DNA of 64,000 nt, taken from the NCBI RefSeq assembly GCF_036785885.1, contig NC_092326.1, forward strand, positions 42,246,287 to 42,310,286, given 5' to 3'. The stretch is from Coffea arabica. Lineage: Eukaryota; Streptophyta; Magnoliopsida; Gentianales; Rubiaceae. Below are positions 1 through 12,500 of the stretch, one piece after another. The notes under the pieces were generated by a model. The model did no database searches. It worked only from the letters and a program-made list of their open reading frames with translations, and was not told where the DNA came from. The position numbers and the translations under genes are program-made. The stretch's first letter is position 1, and the number at the start of each line of letters is the position of its first letter.

Positions 1-688
1 CTTTCTACAATTTGAAGGATAAAAAATTTGAAATTAAAAGCCAGATGAAATAGCACTTCAAAGATCAGCAAACTTACGGTTTTATGTAATTTCTTGTACA
101 TGGGGAAGTTGATGAGGGGAATTACAATCTCAAAATCATATCTTCTACAATCTACTGGAGAATAGTTCAGAAGATTTAAATTTATGAAGTGCTGACATCA
201 ATAAGATCATGTCATTTTCTTCCTACCCCTTCCAAATAAAGGTTACGATGATGGAGTCAAATGCCTAAAACACCACTGGACGATAAGCTTCAGGAATACC
301 AACATGAAATAAAACACTCAAAAGTTTCAGGAAGAAAATCATAGACCTATCCTTGCAGCTTTTTTAATCTCCACAATTATCAAAACATGCAATAGCATTC
401 CCATTTCCCCATTTGTTTTTTTTTTTAAAGTTCATTTCACAAGTAAAGTCCTAAGTTAGTTTGTCCTCATACTAGAGGTGGATTCATCTTCTCTAATTGG
501 CATCCTTGAATCCTTACCTTAAATAAAATCCATGGATTATCTTCTAACTGTATCAGAGATACTACTCTTTTTTCAAAGACCTAAAATTTTCTTTGACAGC
601 AAACTCAAGAAGTCAATCAGCTAAACACTTCATTAGTAAGACTGTTGACACTTTTCGTGTATCAAGTGAGCAGAACAAATGTACAAAC
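1..688. other. Intron of the LysM receptor kinase (window edge)
   Basis: AT-rich sequence with no exon that I can recognise. The last visible exon of the LysM kinase ends at 689 with a donor reading out at 688, so this stretch is most simply its next intron. I looked for the following kinase exon (in CERK1-type genes it carries the ATP-binding lysine) and did not see it here. Confidence 0.6.
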
Positions 689-2656
689 CTCGCCTCTTAA
701 CTCCCCATAGAAAACAGAACCAGATCCACCTTGACCAATTTTGTTTGCTAGGCTAAAGTTCATTGTTGCCTCGGCAAGTTCTTCATATGAGAATTCAACA
801 GATTTGTCCACAGTGATGCCGGGCATTCTTGTAGTGGTGCTGACAAGGGGACCTGATTCCCATATTTTCTCCAGTGCTCCAGGTCCTACATCAATAGAGG
901 AAAGGTATTTTATGTGTTTGAGAGTTCCAAACATGAATTAGATATACTACCAGAACATCTAAACTGATTGACACCCCCTCCAATATCCGTGATATGCATT
1001 TTTAACTACAGGAAATGAGGTAGACAGTGAATATGTTTGGAGCTCAAATCTTGATGGTCCCATGCAGAAGACAACGAGAAAATCATTTGTCTGGACAAAA
1101 CCATAGTTAGCCTTGAAATGAAAACTAAGAACAGGGAAACTAAAACAATGGACACTTCATATCCTACATCATGCTTAAATGGAAAATGTAATCTATATAC
1201 TATACCGAGAATGGACAAAAAAGGCTACCATGCACATTCTCATCATTTAGTTCATGGGGTTCTGCTTTAGGAAATCCTTCTGATATTCTCCTTTGTCTAT
1301 AGAATATTACATACAAGCAGACGGCCAAGAAAATAGCTCCAGCAAGTACTGCAATTGTAATTCCAGCAATAGCTCCACCTGAGATTCCTGTTCAAAATGG
1401 CACTTATCAATTGATCTTAAATAATCATTGCCTAAACGCCATGGTTGAACTCAAAAAAATTGTGCCAAGCCACATTTGGTTGCCATTGACGATAAAGGAA
1501 CTAACCACTTGAGCTGCAGGAGAAAAAAAGGATATTAGAAGTGAAAGGGACATTAAAGATGGTTCCAACAAATCAAAGTTTAGTAGTATAAGCTACCTTG
1601 ACTTTAATGGTGGAAAAATTCCATTTTGATCTGCATCAGGGAGAAAACAGTACGTCAAGAAGAGTCTAGCAGTCAGGCTCTCATATTTCCTAGTAAAACG
1701 GCATCATTTACAACAGAATTGACACTTGACACTGATAATTTCCTAGAGAACAAAAAGCTACTCATTATTTCCTACTAGCTCATCATGTACATCAATTATG
1801 AAACCTTTACCACCTCTAAAATGCAATTTTTCTTCACCTGGCTAATCCGACTGTTTCTTCAATTAACTTTGACAAAAAATTGATATCTGTACCTATTTTC
1901 CTTTTCAACTTTTAAATATGCTTCTTTCTGTTGCTAGTGACCAATTCTGTTTTAGCTAGTATCATGCTCATATGAACAGTAGCATTTTCTTGCAGAAAAT
2001 GAAAATGAGATACCTTTTCCTGGGACAAAAATCAAACCACTTCCGCCACTGAAATTCACTCTAGGATTGTAATCTTCCAACAATTTCTCAGGAAGATCAA
2101 ACTCATTGGCTAGGGAAGAAATAGTCTCCCCTGATCGAAGAGGATAGGTTATGAATAAACCATAATCCTTCGACACTTTACTATTCCCGCAAGAACAATT
2201 GACAGTAACATTCAACTGTGCAGTGGCAGGAACATTCTCGGGAGGATAACTATTAAACCTTTGTAACATCTCAACCGTGGTAAGATTTGCATAAACAAGG
2301 TGAGCAATCCTTCGATAGTAAGTAGCAGACCTGACCCGATAAATAAACTGATGCCCCATAAATCCCTCTTTTAAGCAGGCACATGGGAATGGAACACTAA
2401 TTCTGCTGCCAAATTGAATAATGTCCGGATTGGTTATTTGAGGATTGTATTTAAGAAAGTGGCTGATAGAGGTAGAAAGAACAGTGGATATGAGTGTAAG
2501 ATTTGTTCCATTCCATGCATAATATGAAGCTAAAGCATCACATCCTCGACTGCACTGTGATTCAACTCTACCCAATAAGATTATCACGGTTAAAAAGCCT
2601 AATACCAGCTCAAAGCTTCTCTTTCCCTTCACATCCATAATTCTCGACACTGCCAA
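689..2656 (-). CDS. LysM receptor-like kinase, CERK1/LYK type (3' part beyond window)
   Basis: Plasma-membrane receptor for chitin- or lipochitooligosaccharides; this subfamily has an active intracellular kinase. Visible exons (minus strand): 2656-2014, 1630-1597, 1513-1506, 1387-1229, 885-689, together 1041 nt or 347 codons. Exon 1 gives a signal peptide, then three LysM modules with the CxC spacers (CAC, CSC) typical of the family. The two short exons encode the juxtamembrane linker. The 1387-1229 exon gives the transmembrane helix (about residues 231-257) and a basic stop-transfer. The last exon enters the kinase at the glycine-rich loop GQGGSGSV (about 332-339) and stops at the window edge. 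The start at 2656 gives an N-terminus of MAVSRIMDV; the Met at 2638 is an alternative nearer the hydrophobic core. Domain order and exon layout match CERK1/LYK3-like genes; which member is unresolved. Confidence 0.9.
1506..1513 (-). other. 8-nt microexon of the LysM kinase
   Basis: Without an extra exon the reading frame breaks: exon 2 ends in phase 2, but the transmembrane exon needs an incoming phase of 1. Between them a strong pyrimidine-rich acceptor ending CTGCAG is followed by CTCAAGTG and then the donor GTTAGT. Including these 8 nt restores the frame and gives the linker LKSSSSGISGG. A tiny exon at this point, with alternative use, is something I recall for Lotus NFR1, so it is likely family-wide. 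Confidence 0.75.
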
Positions 2657-3894
2657 AAAAATTTGTTACTGTTTTGCGATCTGGGGCCTTGCTAGGCAAT
2701 TCAAAGATGCTAAATAGAACCCACATGATAATTTTCTGGAAAATGAAGAAGAAGAAGAAACGAGGTAAATTCTGATTTTCCAGTAGTTGACTGGTGCAGT
2801 ATACTGATGTGTTTTGGTCAAACTTGGTAGCGATTTTTCAACTAAACAAACACTTTCATGATTCTATCACGATAGCTTAAATAAATAATTAACTTGCAGG
2901 ATCAGGACTTTGAGTCGTTGACTTCTGAAAGCTTTATGGACCGAGTACTAATCTCATTAACAATCATACGCTGCTTGATACCATAACCATCAGAAATCAT
3001 GACACAAAATTTTGCCAGTGTATTTGGAATTTGATCCCATGGATACTGATAAAACGGATTTAATTAATTAGTTGTCTGACTTTGTTACGTTTATGTTACT
3101 AAGTGTTTAGCTCAACAGTAATAATTGGACTTACCAATTCATGGACAAATATAGAAGATTTCCACGGTAATAATTGGTGAAGACAAAGCAACTAATATAT
3201 TGCATGTGGGATTTAACTAATTTTTGTTTTTATCCTGAAGCAACGAAGCAAAGAATTTTTTGCCCACCTTCCTATACAATTAAGACGTATTGCCACTGAA
3301 AAAAAAAAGGTATTACTATGCAAAAAGAAAGTAAATAACCAAAAAGGTTTTGTGCCAATAGCTAGGGAACTAAAACAACAGACAACTGAGGATTTGTTGT
3401 TTAACATTATGGCGTTCATAAGCAGCAAGAAGTAAATTGTACCACATTGGCATTTGGCAATGCCTACTATTTCATATGGCAAACGAAGAAGGGGGAAAAA
3501 CTGGGATATCGATCCATTGAGTCAGGTTAAAAATGTTCCAGCCGGAGCTTAGGTTTTAAAATGATGCCAAATGGATATTACAGCTTCAAACTTCTATTTT
3601 TATGCCCCAAAAAACGAGTATAAAGAACAATTTTAAAGCATCTCGCGACTTTCTTTCAAGAATTAGATACTTTGATATGTTCTTATTGTCCATTTTGCAG
3701 GCATATAAATCTTGTTATAATAGTACAAGATGGCTGTCAGACCACATGCCAACATTTTGAATTTTTCAAAGCTGCCATTAAATTAGAATTTCTCTTTTGC
3801 AAGTAGTATAACTTTCTAATCTTGTGGACCAATCTCATCACTCATCGATGATATGCTGAAAGGTTCCTAATTAAATATATGCAAGAAAACTAAC

Positions 3895-4531
3895 CTTTTG
3901 CCGGCACAAACACTATTCCTGATCCTGCACTGAAGTTAGATCCTGGATTGAACCTTTGCAGCAACTCAGCTGGAGCCCCTGATGCATTTGCCACAGATGA
4001 CAGATTCTCACCAGGACGTAAAGGGTATGTTTCAAACAATCCATAATCCTCTGATACTCTGCTGTCCCCGCAAGAGCAATTCACTGTTACATTGATGAAA
4101 ACGGAATTTGGCAGCCTAGTAGGGTCATATATGTTCACCACTTGGATCCAGTTCCCATTTGTCAGATTAGCAAAAGCTATTCTTGCAATCTTCTCATATG
4201 TATCGCCACCCTGAGTCAGATACTCAAAGTTATGTCCCAAAAAATCACCAGTCAAGCACTCACATGAGAATGGAATGTTGATTCTCGTACCGCTGTGGAT
4301 GCTGTCTTGATTTGGAACATGAGGATTTTGTCGAAGAATTTCTGGGATTGTTTGATCGAAGATGGAGCTAATGTATGTGAGATTTGATCCTTCCCAGATG
4401 TAGTATGAAGCCAAGGCAAGGTCACAGCCACTTCTACACTTGGCCTCAACGCTAAAACATAACAACACAAGTACTAAACAAGAGCTCAACAATAGAATTA
4501 GCCTCTTCCTCTTTGATGCCGTTATTTTCAT
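3895..4531 (-). CDS. Second LysM ectodomain first exon (alternative first exon or orphan duplicate)
   Basis: A complete signal peptide plus three-LysM ectodomain, 212 residues, closely related to the first exon at 2656-2014. Conserved features are CRSGCDLALASYY, the CEC and CSC spacers, an EDYGLFETYPLRPGE block and the end IVFVPAKG. The Met at 4531 directly precedes a KRKR-hydrophobic signal peptide; an in-frame Met at 4558 would add nine residues. The exon closes with AAAAG followed by the donor GTTAGT, in the same phase (1) as the downstream exon. Nothing resembling a transmembrane or kinase exon lies between 3894 and 2657. It can therefore only make a receptor by splicing in frame to the shared exon at 1630, skipping 2656-2014. 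Otherwise it is a stranded duplicate. Both readings are inference. Confidence 0.8.
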
Positions 4532-4558
4532 CTCTTGTTTGTGTGAAATATATAGCAA

Positions 4559-6540
4559 GAAAAAGGGAAGAGGAGAGACGAATTATAATGATTTAGGATG
4601 CCATTAAACAAACTAGAAGAGAGATAGTTGTTCAAGTCATTTCGTCATCTTTACTTCATATAGCCGTCTTGTATTGTTTGTCTTATTTTCCTTGCTCATT
4701 TAATTAAGAAAATTAGAAGCCTTGAGGGGCCATAATAGCCCGTACTTAATCTAATTTTGTCTCCATCTTTTTATATATGATTCTTGAATTGAGAGCTATT
4801 CTTGACTTTATCAGCAATAAACAAGCATCAAAATGTAATATAATGAACAATTTGAGATACTCTTCTAGCTTTTATGGCCCGGATGAAGGACCAGTTGAAT
4901 AATTCTTGAGATTATGGTATCAGTTGCTGCAGGCTAGAGAAATTTAAGAAGCTGGCAGAAACACCAGCACAAAGATGCTTGTCGTTTTGGTGCAGATTTT
5001 GTGCTAAAACGTTTGCTCAGTGTGCGACGTTCTTCTCGCTAACTTTAAGAAAAGGAGGAGGAATATAAAGTCCAAGATTTCGACCAAATATATTGGATTT
5101 TCTTTCTGCATTTCTGAAAGAACAGAGAAGCCATTTAATATAAGCAGTTTTTTAGTAAATCAAGTTTGTCCCCTGTCAAACCTATTGTTTCAATAAGACA
5201 ACTTGTATGGTTAGGAAAGTGAAAGTGCACAAAGGTTTCCATTCCATTTCTTTCTCATCTCAATTTTAAACTGCAAGACTAACAAATATGTACAGTTTTT
5301 GTAGTATAAATAAAGAGCTTAAGCAGCCTGGGAGCTGCTTTTCATTTCAGACTTAAATCCAGCTAAAGTTTGCCGAAACTGCTACAATCCCTTTTGGTCC
5401 GTGATTTTAATCCACTTACATCTTACCACATTATTTAGTAATTTGAACTCCTGAAATAATTTAAGGATTGATAACCCTTATTCTATATTCAACGGTGAAT
5501 TTAATCTCATCGGTATAGTACCCTAAAGGGACTGCAAAACTCCCCAAAATTGCATGATAAATATTTAAAACTTTGGTTAGATTTCAGATCTGAGAAAATC
5601 ACTCGAATCGATACTTTGTGAGCGTAGTGATCAACTTTTTATACTTGTGTAAGCAGCATGTCCAGAAATGAAATTATTATTCTGAGAATTCGAAATGAGC
5701 AATTTCTTTTATTTCATATTAAAAAAAAAAAAAGGAAAGATATTGACCCGCCAACATGAACCATGCTATTGATCCTTAACTGGTAAGCGGATAATTCTTC
5801 ATCCATCCGAGTTTGACAAAGATTGAAGTTTTTGCAGTCCCAATTGATGACCAAATGGTGGAATGCACATTCCTTAGTTTTGCCAAATTCCGCAGTTTAT
5901 CCTTCAGATACTTCCTTTACCAGATGCCCTCGAATTCTAATGTAGAAGCGCAATACCGCCCGAGAAGAAAAGGGAAATGGAGAATTGAACAATAAGAGCG
6001 TTAATATTTTTCACTTTCCAAATAGCAGTTAAATTAGACAAACGCAGGAGTTAATCGAGAAATTGGCCCGAAAACAATCTAAGAGGGACCCACAAAAAAC
6101 CACTATTTAGCCAATTGATAACTGAACAGGGTTTCTGTGAACCTTAAACCCAGAATGAAAACCCTACGATCTTTTGATGTGGGATATATCTATCTTTTTA
6201 CCTGTTCAAACTTCTCAAACTTACACAGGAAGTAGGAATATTCCAGACTTGGCTATTCAATAATACGAGGGCCAGATGCATACACATACGTATAAAAGAG
6301 ACAATAGAATGGGTGGGATCCACCCTTAAAGATGGACAAATGATCCAAGACAAAATTTCAGGCTTCTTGCCACATATACCTGAAGATATCTCAACATGCA
6401 AGTAAAGATATTATTATCTCTTCACTAAAGGCTTCTCAAGGTGTCCTGCCGCTTGCTAGTCATTGGACAAAAACATCCACTTCTGCTCTTTTCCTTCAAT
6501 TCTCACTGGCAGTTGCCACAGATTACACAGTACAGTTAAG
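4559..6540. other. Divergent intergenic region, LysM kinase / RbcX
   Basis: About 2 kb between the minus-strand LysM first exon and the plus-strand RbcX start. No coding exon recognised. It must contain the promoters of both genes. An A-rich run is at about 5720-5733. I could not assign promoter elements with confidence. Confidence 0.5.
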
Positions 6541-7899
6541 ATGAGCTATATTATGGAATCCTTCGCCACCGTCCCCCTCTCAAGGCTTGCAGTTTCTCCA
6601 ACACAAGCTTCCAGGGATACCAGAGCCTGTCCCTTCAGGCCATGGAAGCAAAGAACTTCTCAGCCAACTCGCTTCCATTGTCAAAAGATGTATGTTCCAG
6701 GTGGGTAGTCAACCTCTTGTAAAAGTTTCTAGCAAGTGTACCTATGGATCTGCCTGTGAATATTAAAGAAGAGTGGTGCAGGGTTCGGAGAAGGATCACC
6801 AGAAGCAAAAGCAGCGAAGCACCTCCATAATTTCTTCACATACATTGCTGTTCAAATTGTCACTGCTCAGTTGCAGGTTCTCTTTTTTTCACAGAATCAT
6901 TATCTCCACTTTTATTGTTCTATTGAGTATAGTATCAGACGGTTGGCTACATCAAATCAGTACAGAACTTTGAAGCTCACTGTATCTAATGAAGCTACAG
7001 ATTAGGGTATAGACATACATCCATAAAAATATATCTATGCCATTTTCTTGTTTTTTAACAGTCACTTGACAGAGCAGAGCTACAACCCCGAGGCATACGA
7101 GGAGTTGATGGAATTCTTGGGCAGACACTCAGTGAATGATGGGGATAAGTTTTGCGCCAACTTAATGCGGGAATCACCAAGGCATAAAAATCTAGGTATA
7201 TATGTACTTACATTTCACTCAGCCTGAAATCATATAGTACAAAATTCGCAAGTTTTAGATCAACATAAATCTTTTTAAACAAAACAAGTACTACAACAAG
7301 TGTACCATGCATTTATGCACTGATCATTTGGTAACAGCAACCACAGATGAAAGGACAAGATTCTACATGGTATGGAATACTTGAGTAGGTACCAATTAAT
7401 TGCTACATTTTTTTCTGTGTGTATAACAATGAAAGAAACAAGTAGCATAACAGCTCTACTATGCTGTTAACAATCACAATGTAAATTGCATAGTCTGTTT
7501 TAACGGCAGCAGCCTGCATATTAAATCTGGAAAAAACTGAAATTTTCTTCTGCTTTGCAGCGATGCGGATACTTGAGGTTAGTGGTTTCTCTCTCCTTTG
7601 TATTTCTTTAACTTGCTAAGCTACTCTTTTTCACAATATGCTAAATAAATGGTATGGGATCTTCATGCAGGTTAGATCTGCATATTGCAAGAATGATTTT
7701 GAGTGGGACAATTTGAAGCGATTATCCCATAAGGTCAAATTCTTTTCTTTCACCTAATTTTGATATTTGAAATCACTTTTTCCTGCTTCACTTAGTGCAA
7801 ATGTATGTGTTGGTAAATCTGCAGGTGGTTAATGAATCTAATACAAGACTAATGAGGGATTACGTCCGAGAAACCAGCCATGTAGAAAGTGAAAATTAA
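6541..7899 (+). CDS. RBCX1: RbcX, Rubisco assembly chaperone (chloroplast)
   Basis: RbcX dimers bind the C-terminal tail of the Rubisco large subunit and help assemble the L8 core in the chloroplast stroma. Six exons: 6541-6700, 6782-6876, 7078-7195, 7561-7577, 7671-7733, 7825-7899, giving 528 nt or 175 aa. Residues 1 to about 50 are Ser/Arg-rich and low in acidic residues, as in a transit peptide. The mature part contains the family blocks MYVPGFGE, SPEAKAAKHLHNFFTY, SYNPEAYEELMEFLGRHS, DGDKFCANLMRESPRH, RILEVRSAYCKNDFEWDNLK and DSNTRLMRDYV-like, nearly collinear with Arabidopsis RbcX1. The start is the first Met of the in-frame MSYIMESF; the second Met (6553) gives 171 aa. The fourth exon is only 17 nt. 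It is convergent with the malonyl-CoA decarboxylase gene. The isoform (1 versus 2) is inferred. Confidence 0.9.
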
Positions 7900-7978
7900 T
7901 TATCCTTCTGAAGCTGCCTGCGCTTGGAAGCCGTAGAATGTAATGGTATATATTGTTGTATCATCAAAAGAACTCGAA

Positions 7979-8060
7979 TTTAAACAAGCATGTACAACAT
8001 CAAAACCTCACTTAATATATTTAAACAGGCATGTACAACATCAAAACCTCACTTAATATA
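7979..8060. repeat. Two-copy 41-bp tandem repeat downstream of RbcX
   Basis: Units 7979-8019 and 8020-8060 share almost every base (motif AAACA[A/G]GCATGTACAACATC, then AAAACCTCACTTAATATA). It lies 80 bp past the RbcX stop, so probably in the 3' UTR or just beyond it. Confidence 0.85.
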
Positions 8061-8375
8061 CTCAATTGGTATGTGTATTACCTGTACTACAAGGGTAGAA
8101 CATTAAATTTCACACCACTCCTGCAACAGCTTCCTAATCTCTAGTTAGTTCATGATCCTGCAAATGTAAAAAATAACTTTGACAGCAGATACTTCTGTTT
8201 GAAGAACTGAAGGAAGCAACTACCTAAAAGGAAACAGCACAGAGGACCAATGCACAGCAGTTTCCATCTCAAAGGCTCACTTGCATGCTCACAGGGATGG
8301 ATTGGATTGGCATATAGGTAGGTACAGATTGGGGGTATCTGATACCACTATGGTTTAGATGCCAATGGACATTGT

Positions 8376-9535
8376 TTAAGACCAACAAGTTTCCTCAACA
8401 AAGCAAGAGACATCTGAGGTAGCTTGGATATGCCCTTTGCTGTAATATGAGTGAGCATTTTCTTCAATGTTCTCCACCCTGCATTTCATTTAAAATTTTT
8501 GGGTGTTGATCTAGGCTTCAAACAGTTCTTTATAATGACTAAAGTCATTCACAGCAATAATCAACATTGTTATCATGAGCAAAACCATTGAAAAAGATCA
8601 GTTCAACTTCATGTCAGATGGTGTTTACACATAATTTGCGTAGAAAGAAATTGAACCTATTGTTAGAAATAACGTATATTGCCAAAGTAGATGAAGTATT
8701 TTCCAACTCATCAAAACGACCAATAGAAAAAAGAGAAAGAACTAAAGAAGTACCAAACATGTCTTGCAATCATTGATCCAGAGGAAAAGTTTTACCTATA
8801 TATGTAGTTGACCATAATCCCTCCACTCTGAGTAAGGCCTTTTTCAGATCGATCAGCCATCCAATTCAGCCTTCCGATCATCTATAAAGATTAAAATCTG
8901 ATTACAGATTTTATCTGGCAGGGGCTTCCCCATGATAGTTTAACCACTAACTCTTTCACATGACCGAACATAGTCTCTGAATTTATGCAAACAGATCAGA
9001 TCTACAACGTGCTTGAAGTCATTTTTTCAACAAATGGGTAAAATGACCAAATACTCTGAGATAACAGACTAGGTTACGTGATATTGTACAGTCAACAGGT
9101 TAATAATTTTGAAAGAAAGCTTAGTAAGTTCTTGACATACCGCTCCATTCTGCAAGTGGAAGTTTGCCACAGAATCTAGAGCTTTCCCCCTCTTCTTCTC
9201 TTGCAGAAGGTACCTGGAATTGTTAATTCAAGGAAGACATATTACCCAGAAGCAACAAAATGCCCTATATCCACTTATAGCGGCAACTTGCTCCACATGA
9301 CTAAATGACTCCGGAGACTGAAGATCCATCTTCGGTTTATTACTTAGATAGGAAAGAACTCCAAATGATTCTTCAAAAGCAATATAGATACATTTTAACC
9401 ATTTCTCCTACAATCATCAGATAAGATGCACTCACAGGAAAAAGACAACCTTCACATATGAAGATTAACTTTGTCATGTGATAGCCTGGATGTCTATCTT
9501 TACTCTTATCTTCAAGAATGAGAAAAAAATATCCT

Positions 9536-9583
<48 letters not shown>

Positions 9584-12500
9584 GAGGTCGTATGTTGTCT
9601 TTTAGACTAGTTGTACTGAGATTACTTAATATAACAAACCATACCGAGCACAAAGTCGCATCATTGGAGGTCTTAGAACCGAAATTATCTTAGCTGACTT
9701 TGTCCACTCATAATTGGTTGATGTCAACAAGTACTTCATCACTTCCATTCCGTTTTTGCTGGAACTGAATTCTCTGTACCAGGAAAGTTTTAATAAAGGA
9801 GAGAAATATGTAAATCAATTATCAGACACAAAGAAAGATTTGGTAAAAAATTGAGGTAAAGAATTCATAATTCAAATTTTAGTGCTCAGATTTGCCAGAA
9901 GTTCAGACTATTATGTCATCCCATCTCTGGGTGATTGAGGAGCAACAGAGATTCCACATTTCCAGTAGAGCAGGTAGCTATCATTCCATTTCTTGGTGTT
10001 GAGCAAGGCAGGAGAGATCGAGTATGCAATGTTACTGGAGAATATTATGGGAGCAGGGGTGGAAGAAAGAAAGAAATGAGCAAAGATTCCAACCCTTCAG
10101 CGTAAAACCATATGCTTACACTGCTGCATCTACAAGTGCCCCCTCTTCTTCTTGTTTAAGCAAGTTCTCTCTAAAGGTAGGACCAGATATCTCTGATGAT
10201 GCCAATTTTGATAGAAGCCACTGCATGTAGCCTGGAATAGGACTAAGAGTAGCAAAGATCTGCAGAAGAAATTTTTCAAATTGTTATCAGCTATAATCAA
10301 GAGTCTCATTGAGCAAGAAAAAGAAGACAAGCATGGAGCTCTACAGGCTGATACAGTGACCAATGGACAAGAAAGATAGTCTCCATATAGTACAAGTTAT
10401 TTGAAAGAGCAAACAGAAAAAGTACCAAGTAAACAAGTAAATCTGAATGCAATCCGAACTGCTTTACTTATAAAAACAAGTTGAAAAGTCCCACTCACTT
10501 TGGCATCATCATTATGCAAAACCCAGACACAAAACCAAATTTCTGACCAATTGTGGCTCTACAAATTACAACTTCATAATTCTTAAAGCCGTAAGATAAA
10601 TTACTAGACAAGAGCAAAGTACTTGCAGGCTATAATGGATTTAAAACCCAAAAAGTTGGAGAATAGTGATATCCTGTACTCAATCCATGAAAAAAGCAAC
10701 TTACAGAGGCAAAGAATTATTATCCACAAGAAGTTAGCTTCTCCACCCGCGCCAAATGGTCACAGAACTATTTAAAACTCAATTGATCAAAACATACATA
10801 TTTGGTCCAAAAACGTACATTTTTATTAGTTAAGTGACCATTGTGACTAAAGAAAAGTCAAGTGACTAAAACAGGGAATCTTAAATGATTCAGTGACCAT
10901 TTACGCCATTTTCTCTAACACATAACTCATAACTACAACACCGAGAAGTGACAAATGTCCATAAACAGAGAAGAACTTACAGATATAATCGGCATATCCT
11001 TCTTCACAACATCAATTACACGTTTAATAAGGAATTTCCCAAGGTTGATTCCGGATAAGCCAGGCTGCAGTTAAAGAGAAAGGTACAACTTAGTATAAGC
11101 TAAGGCAGCTGAGAAGAGGGGAACAAGGAAGGAGGGAGGGAGAGGAAGAGGAGAGATAAAGCCAGAGTATCCCCTTGTATGGTGGGAGGGGGCAAAAGAA
11201 GGAAAAAATTAAAAACAACGCAGCTTGAGCAAGTATATTTAACAGGTAAGGGTGGTCCTTTGTTCTTGACTAAGTTTATCAATTTATGAAGCTTTCCCAT
11301 GAAATTACACTTTGGGCAAAATTTCAACAATAGGAGGAAGCTTAGTGCTTTGAAGCATCTGCTTTTCCTTTCTTTCTGCAGAATTTGAAGCACTGACCCA
11401 ATGAATTTCTGATCAGAGAAAAGGAAAAGAATAAGTAGTATAAGAATAGTTCAAGCAATTTGTTTCTGTCAAGAAGAGAGAGCTGGGATGCTCACACTGG
11501 GCCACAGAGGGGAATAACATATGGTTTATCTACAAATTAATCAATTACCAAGAAAAAGAAAATTATGATGAGCACACAAAAGGATGCATATTAATAATCC
11601 CATATAGAAGATGAGCGAAATCTCACCATTTTATTACAACAAAAAGCAAAATGGTCATCATAAATTATTGGCAAAAGATCAGTCAAATATAAGTGGTCAG
11701 GTCAGCAACAAAAATACCATCCACGAATAATCAGAAAGTAATGCTGTAAAAAACCCGTAAGATAAAAATTCTAACCTGGGTAGATGATATAGAGTAAAAG
11801 AGTGCAGAGGTTGCTTCACATTCAGGTATTGGAGGATCGTCCCATAGAACTTCCTAAGATGAATAATTTCATTAATAACTATACATAGTAGTTTCTAGCT
11901 CGTTAAAGAAGCAGTCTCAAGAAATAAAGATTGTTCCTTTTCCTGAATCCTTTCAACACTCCACAGCAAAACTATTCACCTGAATCGTCTCGGCCACATC
12001 CTTCATTAATGCAACTTCTATGAATATGAGGGGTTCACCTGAATTATGCTCAGTTATTAGACTGGATGAACATTTCAAATCCAGATTAAGCATGATACAA
12101 AACAAGTCATAATTTGACATCTACTGTACTCCATCACCTTAGACCAAACCCTGACAAAAATCAACTAAATTATTTTATCAAAAATTTCACTAATTTATTA
12201 GTGAAAATTAAAGGCCCAAACCCCATATTGTTTCTGAACTGATATACTATTTCTTAAGCTCAGTCTAAACTATACTTCAGGAATGCCACAAGACACAATC
12301 ATTCCAATTTTCTGCCTTCCTCCTCTTTTCCCCGGAATGGTGTAATTTTGCTTGCCTCATAGGTGTACTCCCAGGTAAATACTGGACATTCTAGATCTTC
12401 TTAATTTGTGTTTTACTCAGTCAGTCACTACAGTATCTACTCAAATCCTGAAAATGTATTCCTAGTCCCAGTTTTATCTTTCATATTTCAGCAGGCAATC

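Noticed and set aside
8792..8797. Stop codon directly after MVNYIYR as the end of malonyl-CoA decarboxylase (481 aa)
   Set aside because: AG/GTAAAA is a usable donor and the exon at 8478 continues with a family-like C-terminal block in the right phase, so the longer model is preferred.
11470..11530. Possible extra decarboxylase exon reading DKPYVIPLCGP on the minus strand
   Set aside because: It has an acceptor-like TTTGTAG, but a stop follows at once and exons 9 and 10 already join in phase with the family order (SSTQ then PGLSGINLG).
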